Shown piece by piece: positions 16,908 to 25,000 of a stretch of DNA of 64,000 bases. Origin of the DNA: CAZHDI01 sp964531285 (GTDB lineage: Bacteria; Pseudomonadota; Alphaproteobacteria; JAJFIK01). A program made the position numbers and the translations under genes. Location: positions 1 through 64,000 of the forward strand of contig CAZHDI010000003.1 of the NCBI GenBank assembly GCA_964531285.1, read 5' to 3'. Numbering within the stretch: position 1 is the stretch's first letter; the number at the start of each line of letters is the position of its first letter. The notes under the pieces are model-generated. The model searched no databases. It was not told where the DNA came from and saw only the letters and a program-made list of their open reading frames with translations.

Positions 16908-17572
16908 CTCACATACTCCCAGTTCCGAGGCATGACTGCCATCAAGGCTGTTACGCGGTCACGCCCCTATCCGTTGCGTTTAATGGGCCGTGACGGTGAT
17001 GGAACGTGATCCTTCCTTAAGAACTACTTACCAGCCGTTCGGTTCCTCCGGGTTCTGTTCAGAGATGTGACTGTTACGGAGGAAAACAAGATCTTCTCCA
17101 GTCTTCCGGCCCGTAACCTCAAGCATTTGTGAGTTTGTCTCACATCCGCTTTCACTTCAGTCCATCCCGTAAAGGGTTTCACCCTTGTCTTCCGGTTTGT
17201 CGCCAGGGCGTTGTTCAAGTCCACCCTGTCTATGCTTGCATTAAGCCTTTCGATGATGGCGCGATTGCGACCCCTCAATGGCGTATTAAGGTGTTTTAAC
17301 GGCTGTGCCGCCCAATCGGTCCATCGCCTCGAAAGCCTTGGCAAATGGCTGTTCCGGCCACGTCCACCGGGGCTCATGGACGGTTCGGGCGCAAAATTCA
17401 TGACCCGAACATGGCACGGCGGACACACTTCTCGAGCGCATCCGCCGCATGTCAGCGGTCCCCGGGTGTCCTGTTCTTGTGAAAACGCGTTTAGCTTAGG
17501 AAATCCGTTGGCCGGCGCCACCGGGCATCGGTTTTACCGCCTATGCGGGAGTCGCCAGGCTCCGGCGATCCC
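16908..17572. other. Non-coding stretch, lower GC than its surroundings
   Basis: About 665 bp without a convincing gene. Open frames exist on both strands but lack ribosome sites, family features and codon bias. Two small hairpins occur: TGTGAG-TTTGT-CTCACA at 17128-17144 and AAGGGT-TTC-ACCCTT near 17173. A TTAA-N7-TTAC element starting near 17017 resembles a CtrA site with one mismatch. It may hold the promoter and leader of the small membrane-protein gene; a regulatory RNA is possible but unproven. Confidence 0.4.
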
Positions 17573-18421
17573 TCAGGCGGTCTGGGCACGCGGGGGCTCA
17601 AGGATCGGCAGCGCGCCGCCGCAGGCCCCCGCTATATCCGCCGAAGCAATGCCGCTCAGCCAATATCCCGCGACACGCGCGGCGATCGGTCCGCGCAAGG
17701 CGCTATGGGCGGCCATGCCGGTCATATGGTCCGCTGCCGGCAAGGCCAGCGACTCATAAACGGCTTGAGCATCGCCGTCGGGATCTTGGGTGCAGGCTTC
17801 GGGCGGCACCCAGGTCATCCAACGCGCGCTCGCCGGGCCGGTAATGGCATCGGACAGGCTCACCTGCACCGTATCCCAATTCGTGTACAGATTGAGAATC
17901 GCACCGAATCGCTCCGGGTCGAGACGATAGGCCAGCACATCGCCGCCCGGCGCGCGTGCCACGAAATGGGGGCAGGCCAGAAAGACCGCACGCTCGATCC
18001 GCACGCGTGTCCCAAGCGCACGGCTGCGGCTGGCGGCCTTGACCACATTGGCCCCATGGCTGAACGCGACGATGCGCAGCGGCTCGCCCGTCAGGCTGCT
18101 CAGCACCGTGAGATAATGGGCCAGATCGTCCGCGCCGGCGGTCCGGGCGATCGACATGTTCGCTCCGGACCAGGCGAAATGACCGTTCTGAAGCGGGCGG
18201 GCGCCCTTTGGCCCGGCCCAATGCCCCCAGCGTTGGGTCAGGTCGGCGACGCGGGACACCGGCTGTCCTGCAACGCACCAGACATCGTGATCGCCGGTCT
18301 GGTCGGTCATGGCCCCGGCGAGGGCGTGAATGAAGCCGCCGGGGGCGTTGGAGGCATGCCACCAGGTACCGGCCGGGCCGCCGTCGATCCCCTTGGTGCC
18401 GTGGACGACGATGGTGGTCAT
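17573..18421 (-). CDS. Alpha/beta-hydrolase-like protein
   Basis: Protein of 282 residues. An N-terminal strand (TIVVHGTKG) resembles the oxyanion-hole HG motif of alpha/beta hydrolases, and VAFSHGANV gives a nucleophile-elbow-like sequence with Ala in place of the first Gly. A later FLACPHFVAR could supply part of the active site. Reaction and substrate are unknown. ATG 18421 follows an excellent AGGAGAGGACC ribosome site and removes 14 non-homologous residues. There is no signal peptide, so it is probably cytoplasmic. It is divergent from the MscS gene. Confidence 0.55.
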   Translation of the reverse strand: MTTIVVHGTKGIDGGPAGTWWHASNAPGGFIHALAGAMTDQTGDHDVWCVAGQPVSRVADLTQRWGHWAGPKGARPLQNGHFAWSGANMSIARTAGADDLAHYLTVLSSLTGEPLRIVAFSHGANVVKAASRSRALGTRVRIERAVFLACPHFVARAPGGDVLAYRLDPERFGAILNLYTNWDTVQVSLSDAITGPASARWMTWVPPEACTQDPDGDAQAVYESLALPAADHMTGMAAHSALRGPIAARVAGYWLSGIASADIAGACGGALPILEPPRAQTA

Positions 18422-18653
18422 GGTCCTCTCCTTTCTGGCGCCCGGCGCGTCGGTGGCCGTCATTGCGGGCCATTATGGCACGCGGGGCCGCACTTTACCT
18501 GCGCTGAGGGCCGCAAATCCATTGTCGCGGGAGGGAAGCGCTGTATTTTGGCGCCTGACCGGTCCATGGCCTGGGCCGCCGCCCGATCCGGCCTTCGGCG
18601 CGCCGCACGGCCGCCTGGGGACCGCGACCCATTCATCAGAAGAGGGGGCCATC

Positions 18654-19502
18654 ATGCCCGAAATCACACCGGAAACCCTTGAGACGCTGACGGCGTTTGT
18701 CGTCGCCTACGGCATGAAGGTCATCGGCGGCGTGATCCTGCTGACCATCGGCTGGCTGATTGCCGGCTGGCTGGCGGGGCTCGTGCGCCGCACGCTCAGA
18801 GCCTCCAAACGCGTGGACCGGACGATCGTGTCCTTTGTCGGCAGTCTCGTGCGCTATGCGGTCCTGACATTCGTGATCGTCGCCGTGCTGGGCCAGTTCG
18901 GCATTCAGACCGCCAGCATCATCGCCGTGGTCGGTGCGCTGGGTCTGGCCATCGGCCTCGCGCTGCAAGGCACCCTGTCCCATGTGGCCTCGGGCTTCAT
19001 GCTGCTCGTGTTCCGGCCCATCCGGGTCGGCGATTACATCGAGGCCGGCGGCCATGCGGGCACGGTGGAGGAGATCACGCTGTTCACGACCGAACTGGCG
19101 ACTCCGGACAATGTCCAGATCATCCTTCCCAACGGGGCGGTCTGGGGCAACGCGATCAAGAACTACTCGTTTCATGCGCGCCGCCGGGTCGATTTCACCC
19201 TCGGCATTGCCTATGGCGACAGCATCGATACGGCCATGGAGATCGTCCAGCGCATCGTCGCGACGGATGACCGCATTCTTCAGGACCCGCCCCATCAGGT
19301 GGTCGTCGGCGCGCTGAACGACAGCTCGGTGGATATCATCGTCCGGGTCTGGACCGATGCGGGCAATTACTGGCCGCTGAAATTCGATCTGACCAAGCGG
19401 TTCAAGGAAGGCTTCGACGCGGGCGGGATCACCATTCCGTTCCCGCAGACCGAACTGCATTTGGCGTCCGATGCGGCGCGCGCCCTGCGCGGCGTCGCCT
19501 GA
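18654..19502 (+). CDS. mscS: Small-conductance mechanosensitive channel, MscS family
   Basis: Inner-membrane channel of 282 residues that opens on hypo-osmotic shock. Three N-terminal transmembrane segments are seen; the third, pore-lining helix holds the Gly/Ala pattern VVGALGLAIGLALQGTLSHVASGF. The cytoplasmic beta domain follows (FRPIRVGDYIEAGGHAGTVEEI, then IILPNGAVWGNAIKNYS), and then the alpha/beta vestibule domain. The length fits classical MscS (about 286 residues). A rho-independent terminator follows directly. Confidence 0.93.
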   Translation: MPEITPETLETLTAFVVAYGMKVIGGVILLTIGWLIAGWLAGLVRRTLRASKRVDRTIVSFVGSLVRYAVLTFVIVAVLGQFGIQTASIIAVVGALGLAIGLALQGTLSHVASGFMLLVFRPIRVGDYIEAGGHAGTVEEITLFTTELATPDNVQIILPNGAVWGNAIKNYSFHARRRVDFTLGIAYGDSIDTAMEIVQRIVATDDRILQDPPHQVVVGALNDSSVDIIVRVWTDAGNYWPLKFDLTKRFKEGFDAGGITIPFPQTELHLASDAARALRGVA

Positions 19503-19532
19503 CCGGCGCCAACCTCGTCAGCCGACGCAAAA

Positions 19533-19568
19533 ACGGGTGGCACCGGAGCCGGGCCACCCGTCTTTTTT
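19533..19568 (+). terminator. Rho-independent terminator after mscS
   Basis: Nine-base arms ACGGGTGGC (19533-19541) and GCCACCCGT (19553-19561) form a GC-rich stem, and CTTTTTTT follows immediately. It ends the rightward mscS transcript just before the convergent hpnM gene. Confidence 0.9.
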
Positions 19569-19587
19569 TGGCTGTTCGACAGTGAGG

Positions 19588-20460
19588 TCAGAGGACCTGT
19601 TCGGCCGTGCTGGTCGTCTCGGTATCGGACCGGTCTTCCAGTTCCGCGATCAGCGCGTCGAACCCCCGCGCGGTGACGAGCGCATTGAACTCATCGCGCT
19701 TGGTCATCATGATCGAGGCCCCCTCGACGGCGATATCGACGATTTCCAGATTGCCCGCCTCATGGTCGCGGATGCGCCAATCGACGGTGATCGGTTCGCC
19801 GTTCTGCCGGTCGAGCCGGGTGCGCACAAGCACATCCTGACCGTTGAGCGAGACGATATCGATGACGCTCATATCGACCTTGGTCAGCTTCACGAGCTGC
19901 GAGGCGTAAAGACTGGTGATGTAGCCGGGGAACACCGCGTTATAGGCGGTGATCTGGTCGGGCGTGGCATCGCGGCGGTGCCGTCCGAGCATCAGCCGGC
20001 TGAGAAAATCGATCGCGAGACCCTCGGACAACAGATCCTGGAACGCGGTGTAGCGCTGATCGTCATCCATGGTCTCGTCATTGCGCACCTTGAAGGCGGC
20101 TTCCAGGAGCCCGCGCAGGAAGTCCGTCGCGCGCGCGGCCGGCGACTCCGGCTCGGGCGCGACGGCGAGCGTGAAGCGCAATTCCTTGGCGCCGTCTTTT
20201 TCCTCGATGGCATCGAGATCGCTTGGAGCGGTTTCGGCGTCAGCGCCGTCAGGGTCCAGGGTCGCGGGCGTGTCGGTGGGTTCGGCGGCCGTGATCTCGT
20301 CAGCCGGATCGGCGAGTGTGTCCACCGCGAGAGCCGGGCCGGCCCACAAAAAGGCCGCTGCCGCCATTGCAGATATGCCGGCGGCAAGGCCGGTCCGCGT
20401 CCGTCTGCTGCTGTGCGGTGCTGTTTCGGTCCCAGATCTCAACCCGTCAACGCAGTTCAT
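19588..20460 (-). CDS. hpnM: HpnM / MlaC-family periplasmic lipid-transfer protein
   Basis: Protein of 290 residues with a signal peptide (GLAAGISAMAAAAFLWAGPALA), an acidic Pro/Asp-rich linker and a C-terminal MlaC/Ttg2D domain (from about 105, with YTAFQDLLSEGLAIDFLSRLMLGRH and YNAVFPGYITSLYASQL). Such proteins bind phospholipid-like molecules in the periplasm. hpnN lies directly upstream on the same strand; the hpnN-hpnM pairing is typical of hopanoid gene sets, which makes hopanoid binding likely. ATG 20460 has GAGGAGG nine bases upstream. The acidic linker is longer than usual for MlaC. Confidence 0.82.
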   Translation of the reverse strand: MNCVDGLRSGTETAPHSSRRTRTGLAAGISAMAAAAFLWAGPALAVDTLADPADEITAAEPTDTPATLDPDGADAETAPSDLDAIEEKDGAKELRFTLAVAPEPESPAARATDFLRGLLEAAFKVRNDETMDDDQRYTAFQDLLSEGLAIDFLSRLMLGRHRRDATPDQITAYNAVFPGYITSLYASQLVKLTKVDMSVIDIVSLNGQDVLVRTRLDRQNGEPITVDWRIRDHEAGNLEIVDIAVEGASIMMTKRDEFNALVTARGFDALIAELEDRSDTETTSTAEQVL

Positions 20461-20738
20461 CGCGGCCGTCCTCCTCAATTCCGGGTTCATCCAGGCCTTG
20501 AGCCCGCCAACCCGTTTCCATCGCAGTCCGTTTGCCTTGCGTGCCGATCACGGCGCGAACCGAAACCCTGACCTCATCCCACACGGGACGGGCGGTCAAG
20601 CGACGGCGTTGGCGAAATCATCCCGGATGCGGCACCGGACCACCGGCACCGCGGACCTCTCCATATTGTATGGTGGTCTACATTTAGCAACAGGCACAAA
20701 TACGGCGTAAAGAGCGTTCCGCCGTCTCATTTGCCGGT
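20461..20738. other. Intergenic stretch between hpnN and hpnM
   Basis: 278 bp between two same-strand genes. AT-rich patches such as CCATACAATATGG (minus strand, near 20660) could hold an internal promoter for hpnM, but no well-spaced -35/-10 pair was found. No gene is seen. Confidence 0.4.
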
Positions 20739-23372
20739 CTATTGAGGGGGTTGCGGCGGAATGCGGCCCAAACGCTTGTCCAAGGCATCCATAGCAGCCG
20801 GCAACACCACCAGCGTACAAAAGAGCGTGAAAAACAGCGCAATGGTCAAAAGGGCGCCCATGCTGGCCGTGCCGCGGTGTTCCGAAAGGATCAGACTGCC
20901 GAATGAGGCAATGGTGGTCAGCGCCGAAAACAGCACCGCGCGCGGGGTCGTCGTGCCGAATACGGCGCTGTGCCGGGCCATCTGGCGCGAGCGCAACGCC
21001 AGGTGAATGCCGTTATCGGCCCCCAGTCCCACCAGAAGCGGGATCACGATCACATTCGCGAAATTATAGGGCTGGTTCAGCAGCACGCCCGTCGCGGACG
21101 TGAAAATGCCGGCCAGAACAACGGGTAGGAGAATCAGCACCACTGTGAAGAGGTCGCGCACCAGCAGCCACAGAATGAAGAAAACCGCCGATGTCGCCAG
21201 CAGGCTGGCCTGAAGCATCGACATGGACACCACTTCACCGGCACGCAGAACACTCAAGGCGCTGCCTGTCGCCATGGGCTCGAGGCCCGAGACCTCTTCG
21301 ACGAAGCGTGTGCGGTGCTCGGCATTCTCCATGTCGAGATCGGCGCCCGGCATGACCTCGACCCGGAAGATGCCCTCATCGTTGCGGTAGCGGCTGGTGA
21401 TTCCGGTCGGCAGATCCTCCAGCGTCACATAATCCGGTGCCAGTTGAGCGCGCAGCCGGTTGATCTGGAATGGCCAGAACCGGAAGGCATCCTCCGTGAG
21501 CGCCGCATCCAGACCGGGATCGGCCGCGCGGGCCGCGCGGTAGTCCTCCAGAGCCGCCAGAAGCCGTCCGGCGGGGGTGCGCCGGTCGGCGCCGTCGAGA
21601 TCGCCGATCAGGTTATCCAGGGCCGGATCGAGCGGGGCGGGCGCGGCCGCCGGCGGTTGGGGCCGCAGCGCAAAGGCCAGAGATCCGCTGGAAAATGTGA
21701 TGAGTTCGTATTTGAGGTCCTGGTCCCGGGGCACGAAATCGAAAACCGTCAGGGTGCGTTCCACCGTTTGCGCGCCGGCCAGATTGGCTTCGATCTCGCG
21801 GGCCCGCTCCGGACTGTCGGCCAGCACCGAAAGGCGATACGGCACCGTGTTCGGATCGTCGAACAGCTTGTTGAAAGCGATGACCGACGGGCTGTCCATA
21901 TTGCGCAAGGACATCGGGTCGGCGTCGAAGCGCACCTGAGGCAGCAACAGCACCGCCGCAATGCTCATCAGGGTGACGATCAGCGCCAGGGCCCGACCGG
22001 CCGGCCCGCCGGAAATGGTCGCCAGACCCGCCATCAACGGCCGGGTGGCGCGCGGCGTCGGCTTCGGCAGCAGCGTCGTCGCCGCCGGGATCACGGTGAT
22101 CGCGACAAGGAAGGCAACCAGAACCCCGGTGCCCGAGATGATCCCCAACTGCGCCATGCCGATGAACTGGGTCGGGATAAAGGCGAAGAACGCCATGGTC
22201 GTGGTGATGGCCGCCAGCGCCAGGGCCGAGCCGACCTCATGGACCGTGGTCTGAAGACTGAGCCGGGTCGGATTGCCGTGGCGCCGGGTGTCCACCACAT
22301 GGAGCGCGAAATGGATCGCGAAGTCGATGCCCAGGCCGACCAGCAGAACCAGGAACGCGATCGACACCAGATTGAGCGCGCCGACCGCGACGGCGGCGAA
22401 ACCGCTGGTGATCGACAGGGTCAGGATCAGGGTGCCCAGCGAGACAACCGCCATGGAAAAGGAGCGGAAGGCGAGCCAGAGAAGAATGCCCACCGAGATC
22501 AGCGATACCGCCAGCGAGACTTCCATGCCCTCGGCCACCGAGCGCAGTTCCTCGCCGCGCAGGACCCAATTGCCGGTGATCCCGACCTCGACCCGCTCCC
22601 AACCCGGTTCGGCGTTGAGCGTGGCGACGGCATCCTCGATAGCGGCGACCGCGGCGCGCGCGGGCTGAAGCTTGGAATAATCGAGGATCGGGCTGATGGT
22701 GATGACCCGTTGCTCGAACGCCGCCGGGGCCGTGTCCTGAAACAGGCGCTGCCATGCGAGCGGCGCGCCGGCCCCCTTGTCGAGCCGGCCCTCGATCATC
22801 AGCGCCAGTTCGCGATAGACCGCATCGAGCGAGCCGACCACGCCGTCGGCCTCGTCCGCTAAGCCGGCGCTGCGCGAAACACTGTTGAAGAGACTGCCCA
22901 GGGACGGATCGGCATTGAGCGACTCGATCAGCGGACCGGCGCCGGTGATCCGCGCCAGTTGCTCGTCCAGGGCCGCCTCGTCGAGATACAAAAGGCCGTT
23001 GCGTTCGAAAAACGGATGAGCGGTCGGCGCGTAAACGCTGTCGATATGATCGGTGCGGTCCCCGAGCCGGTCGGTAAGGGCCGCCGTGAACGCGTCCGCC
23101 TCGTCCGGGGTCGGTGCGCGCACCAGGACCAGCACCGTCTGGCTGAGGTCAGGAAAGGCCTCGTCGAAGCCGATCATCGCCTGGCGATAGGGCAGGCGCT
23201 CGTCGATCATCTGGCTGGCATCGGTGTTGATCTGAAGATTCGTCGCGGCGGCATAGATCCCGAGCACGGCCATCAGGATGACGGCGATCAGGGCGACGCG
23301 CGGGCGCCGCGAGACCGCGCCCACCCAAAACAACAGCAGGGTTTCGATGGTCCGCATCGCGCCCATGGTCAT
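20739..23372 (-). CDS. hpnN: Hopanoid-associated RND transporter HpnN (MMPL family)
   Basis: Inner-membrane transporter of 877 residues. The N-terminal TM helix (VALIAVILMAVLGIYAAAT) is followed by a large periplasmic loop and a five-TM cluster, and then the same arrangement again, as in MMPL/RND proteins. Conserved features include FLVLLVGLGIDFAIHFALH in the first half and VIPLLVGLGADNGIHLALR in the second. In other alphaproteobacteria and Burkholderia HpnN moves hopanoids to the outer membrane. ATG 23372 is chosen for its GAGGAACGCG ribosome site. hpnM follows; hopanoid synthesis genes are not in the window. Confidence 0.85.
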   Translation of the reverse strand: MTMGAMRTIETLLLFWVGAVSRRPRVALIAVILMAVLGIYAAATNLQINTDASQMIDERLPYRQAMIGFDEAFPDLSQTVLVLVRAPTPDEADAFTAALTDRLGDRTDHIDSVYAPTAHPFFERNGLLYLDEAALDEQLARITGAGPLIESLNADPSLGSLFNSVSRSAGLADEADGVVGSLDAVYRELALMIEGRLDKGAGAPLAWQRLFQDTAPAAFEQRVITISPILDYSKLQPARAAVAAIEDAVATLNAEPGWERVEVGITGNWVLRGEELRSVAEGMEVSLAVSLISVGILLWLAFRSFSMAVVSLGTLILTLSITSGFAAVAVGALNLVSIAFLVLLVGLGIDFAIHFALHVVDTRRHGNPTRLSLQTTVHEVGSALALAAITTTMAFFAFIPTQFIGMAQLGIISGTGVLVAFLVAITVIPAATTLLPKPTPRATRPLMAGLATISGGPAGRALALIVTLMSIAAVLLLPQVRFDADPMSLRNMDSPSVIAFNKLFDDPNTVPYRLSVLADSPERAREIEANLAGAQTVERTLTVFDFVPRDQDLKYELITFSSGSLAFALRPQPPAAAPAPLDPALDNLIGDLDGADRRTPAGRLLAALEDYRAARAADPGLDAALTEDAFRFWPFQINRLRAQLAPDYVTLEDLPTGITSRYRNDEGIFRVEVMPGADLDMENAEHRTRFVEEVSGLEPMATGSALSVLRAGEVVSMSMLQASLLATSAVFFILWLLVRDLFTVVLILLPVVLAGIFTSATGVLLNQPYNFANVIVIPLLVGLGADNGIHLALRSRQMARHSAVFGTTTPRAVLFSALTTIASFGSLILSEHRGTASMGALLTIALFFTLFCTLVVLPAAMDALDKRLGRIPPQPPQ

Positions 23373-23606
23373 CGCGTTCCTCGACGTGCCGGAGTGCTGA
23401 TCCGGTTTGACCGGCGCCGCATGACGAGGAGCGGGGCCGCTATGACCGGGACGGGCCCTGGAGCCGTGTGACCGGCTGGCACGGGCGGGCGTCCTCAAAC
23501 AATGGGGTGCATTCTAACGGCGGATGATCGGCCCGCCACCGCTTTTCCGTGGCAACGGCCAAGCGGCCCGATGGTGCACACAGATGTGGCGCGCACAGAT
23601 GTGAGG

Positions 23607-24968
23607 TCAGCGGTTGTAGCGCACCCGCCGCAGCGGCAGGCGCTTGGTCTCGATGGGGCTGGCATCGGTGAAGGCCTGGGCCTCGGACGGCTCCAACGCC
23701 GGCTCAAGCTGATCGTCCTGCGGCGGTGCGGCGGCCTCGGCGCAATAGTCAGAGCGGGTGCTGCGGGTGCGGCGGCTGTCCTTGAACACGCGGCGCCAGA
23801 AGCCGGGTTCGGCATCCTCGCCATTGAAGCGGATCTGATTGTTCGGGAACGCCTCATTGGCGGCGGCATCGTCTTCCGGCGGGCTGATCCCGCCCGACAC
23901 ATTGCATTCGACGATGTTCTGGGACAGGAACACCCGCTGCGAGAACGGCATGTGCAGGCCAACGCCGCCATTGCCGATCAGCGTGTTGCCGGTCATGGTC
24001 AGGCGCTCGGGAAACACGACCACGATACCGTCGCGCGCATTGCGGCTGACATCGTTGCGGTCCGCGGTGACCAGCCCCTTGCTGATCACGAGCCCGGCGT
24101 CGGCATTGCTGGAAATGCGGTTATTGGCCAGCGTCACCTCCAGATCGTCCGCGTCCACACTCACGCCGATCTGGTTGCGGGTGATGAGATTGCGCTCGAT
24201 CTTGTGGCCGCGGTCGCGTCCCTGACCGAAGGCCGACCGGGCAACCATGATCGCATCGCCCGTCTCGACGATCTCGTTGTCGAAAATCTCCGCGTGATGG
24301 CCGCGCAGCAGGATGCCCTTGCTGCGGCCATTGCCTTCGATCCGCGAGGTTTCGAGGATCATCGAGCCGCCATTGTGCTCGATGCAGGCTTCGGCCCGGC
24401 TGGTCGGGTCCTGGACCATCCAGAAATCCCGCACCGAGACCTCTTCGCTGGATTTCACATCGACGATCATACACGGCGCGTTGCCCGGCGGTGTCAGCAC
24501 AACTCGGTCGCTGAACGCAAAACTGCCGGTGCGCACATCGGCGCGCAGGTCCACCGGCCAGGTGATCCGGACGCTTTCCTGATACTGGCCGGGGCGCACA
24601 AGGACGGTGCCGCCCGGACGGGTGTGAGCCAGCGCCTTGCCGATGGTGTGATAGACGCCGTAGCCCTCGCGCTCGCCGGGCGCGACGATGGTGCTGGCGT
24701 AACAGGCCAGTTTGCGGTCGCGCCAGCGCCGTTCCGATTTGCTGCGCTTGGCGCAATCGGGATCGGTCGATCCGCTGCTGCCATTGGACGACGAGGAGGA
24801 GGACGACGAGGACCCGGCACCGCTCCACGTGGAGAACCCGCCGATGCGGTCGGCGGCTTGGGCCCGGGCGAAGGGCAGGGCCGCGAGGCTCGCGGCGGCC
24901 AGGACGGCACAGAGCAGGGCCGCGCCGCGGCCATGCGCCAATCTGTGGTCTGTGGTTCCTGCCTTCAT
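23607..24968 (-). CDS. Secreted right-handed parallel beta-helix protein with Ser-rich linker
   Basis: Protein of 453 residues. A signal peptide ending FARAQA is followed by a serine tract and then a domain of about 300 residues made of short turns. Asn/Gly repeats such as IEGNGRSKGILLRGHHAEIFDNEIVETGDAI and LANNRISSNADAGLVISKG are typical of NosD/pectin-lyase-like beta-helices. Members bind or modify polysaccharides; no catalytic triad is evident here. ATG 24968 has GAGGAC upstream. It lies 32 bp after the Sel1-repeat gene in one operon. Confidence 0.78.
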   Translation of the reverse strand: MKAGTTDHRLAHGRGAALLCAVLAAASLAALPFARAQAADRIGGFSTWSGAGSSSSSSSSSNGSSGSTDPDCAKRSKSERRWRDRKLACYASTIVAPGEREGYGVYHTIGKALAHTRPGGTVLVRPGQYQESVRITWPVDLRADVRTGSFAFSDRVVLTPPGNAPCMIVDVKSSEEVSVRDFWMVQDPTSRAEACIEHNGGSMILETSRIEGNGRSKGILLRGHHAEIFDNEIVETGDAIMVARSAFGQGRDRGHKIERNLITRNQIGVSVDADDLEVTLANNRISSNADAGLVISKGLVTADRNDVSRNARDGIVVVFPERLTMTGNTLIGNGGVGLHMPFSQRVFLSQNIVECNVSGGISPPEDDAAANEAFPNNQIRFNGEDAEPGFWRRVFKDSRRTRSTRSDYCAEAAAPPQDDQLEPALEPSEAQAFTDASPIETKRLPLRRVRYNR

Positions 24969-25000
24969 GTCCTCAACTCCGGCTGTCGCGCGGGCGTGCC

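Noticed and set aside
17024..17521. Open frame of 165 codons on the minus strand
   Set aside because: No ribosome site, no domain, erratic composition, and it lies in a lower-GC non-coding region with an overlapping frame on the other strand.
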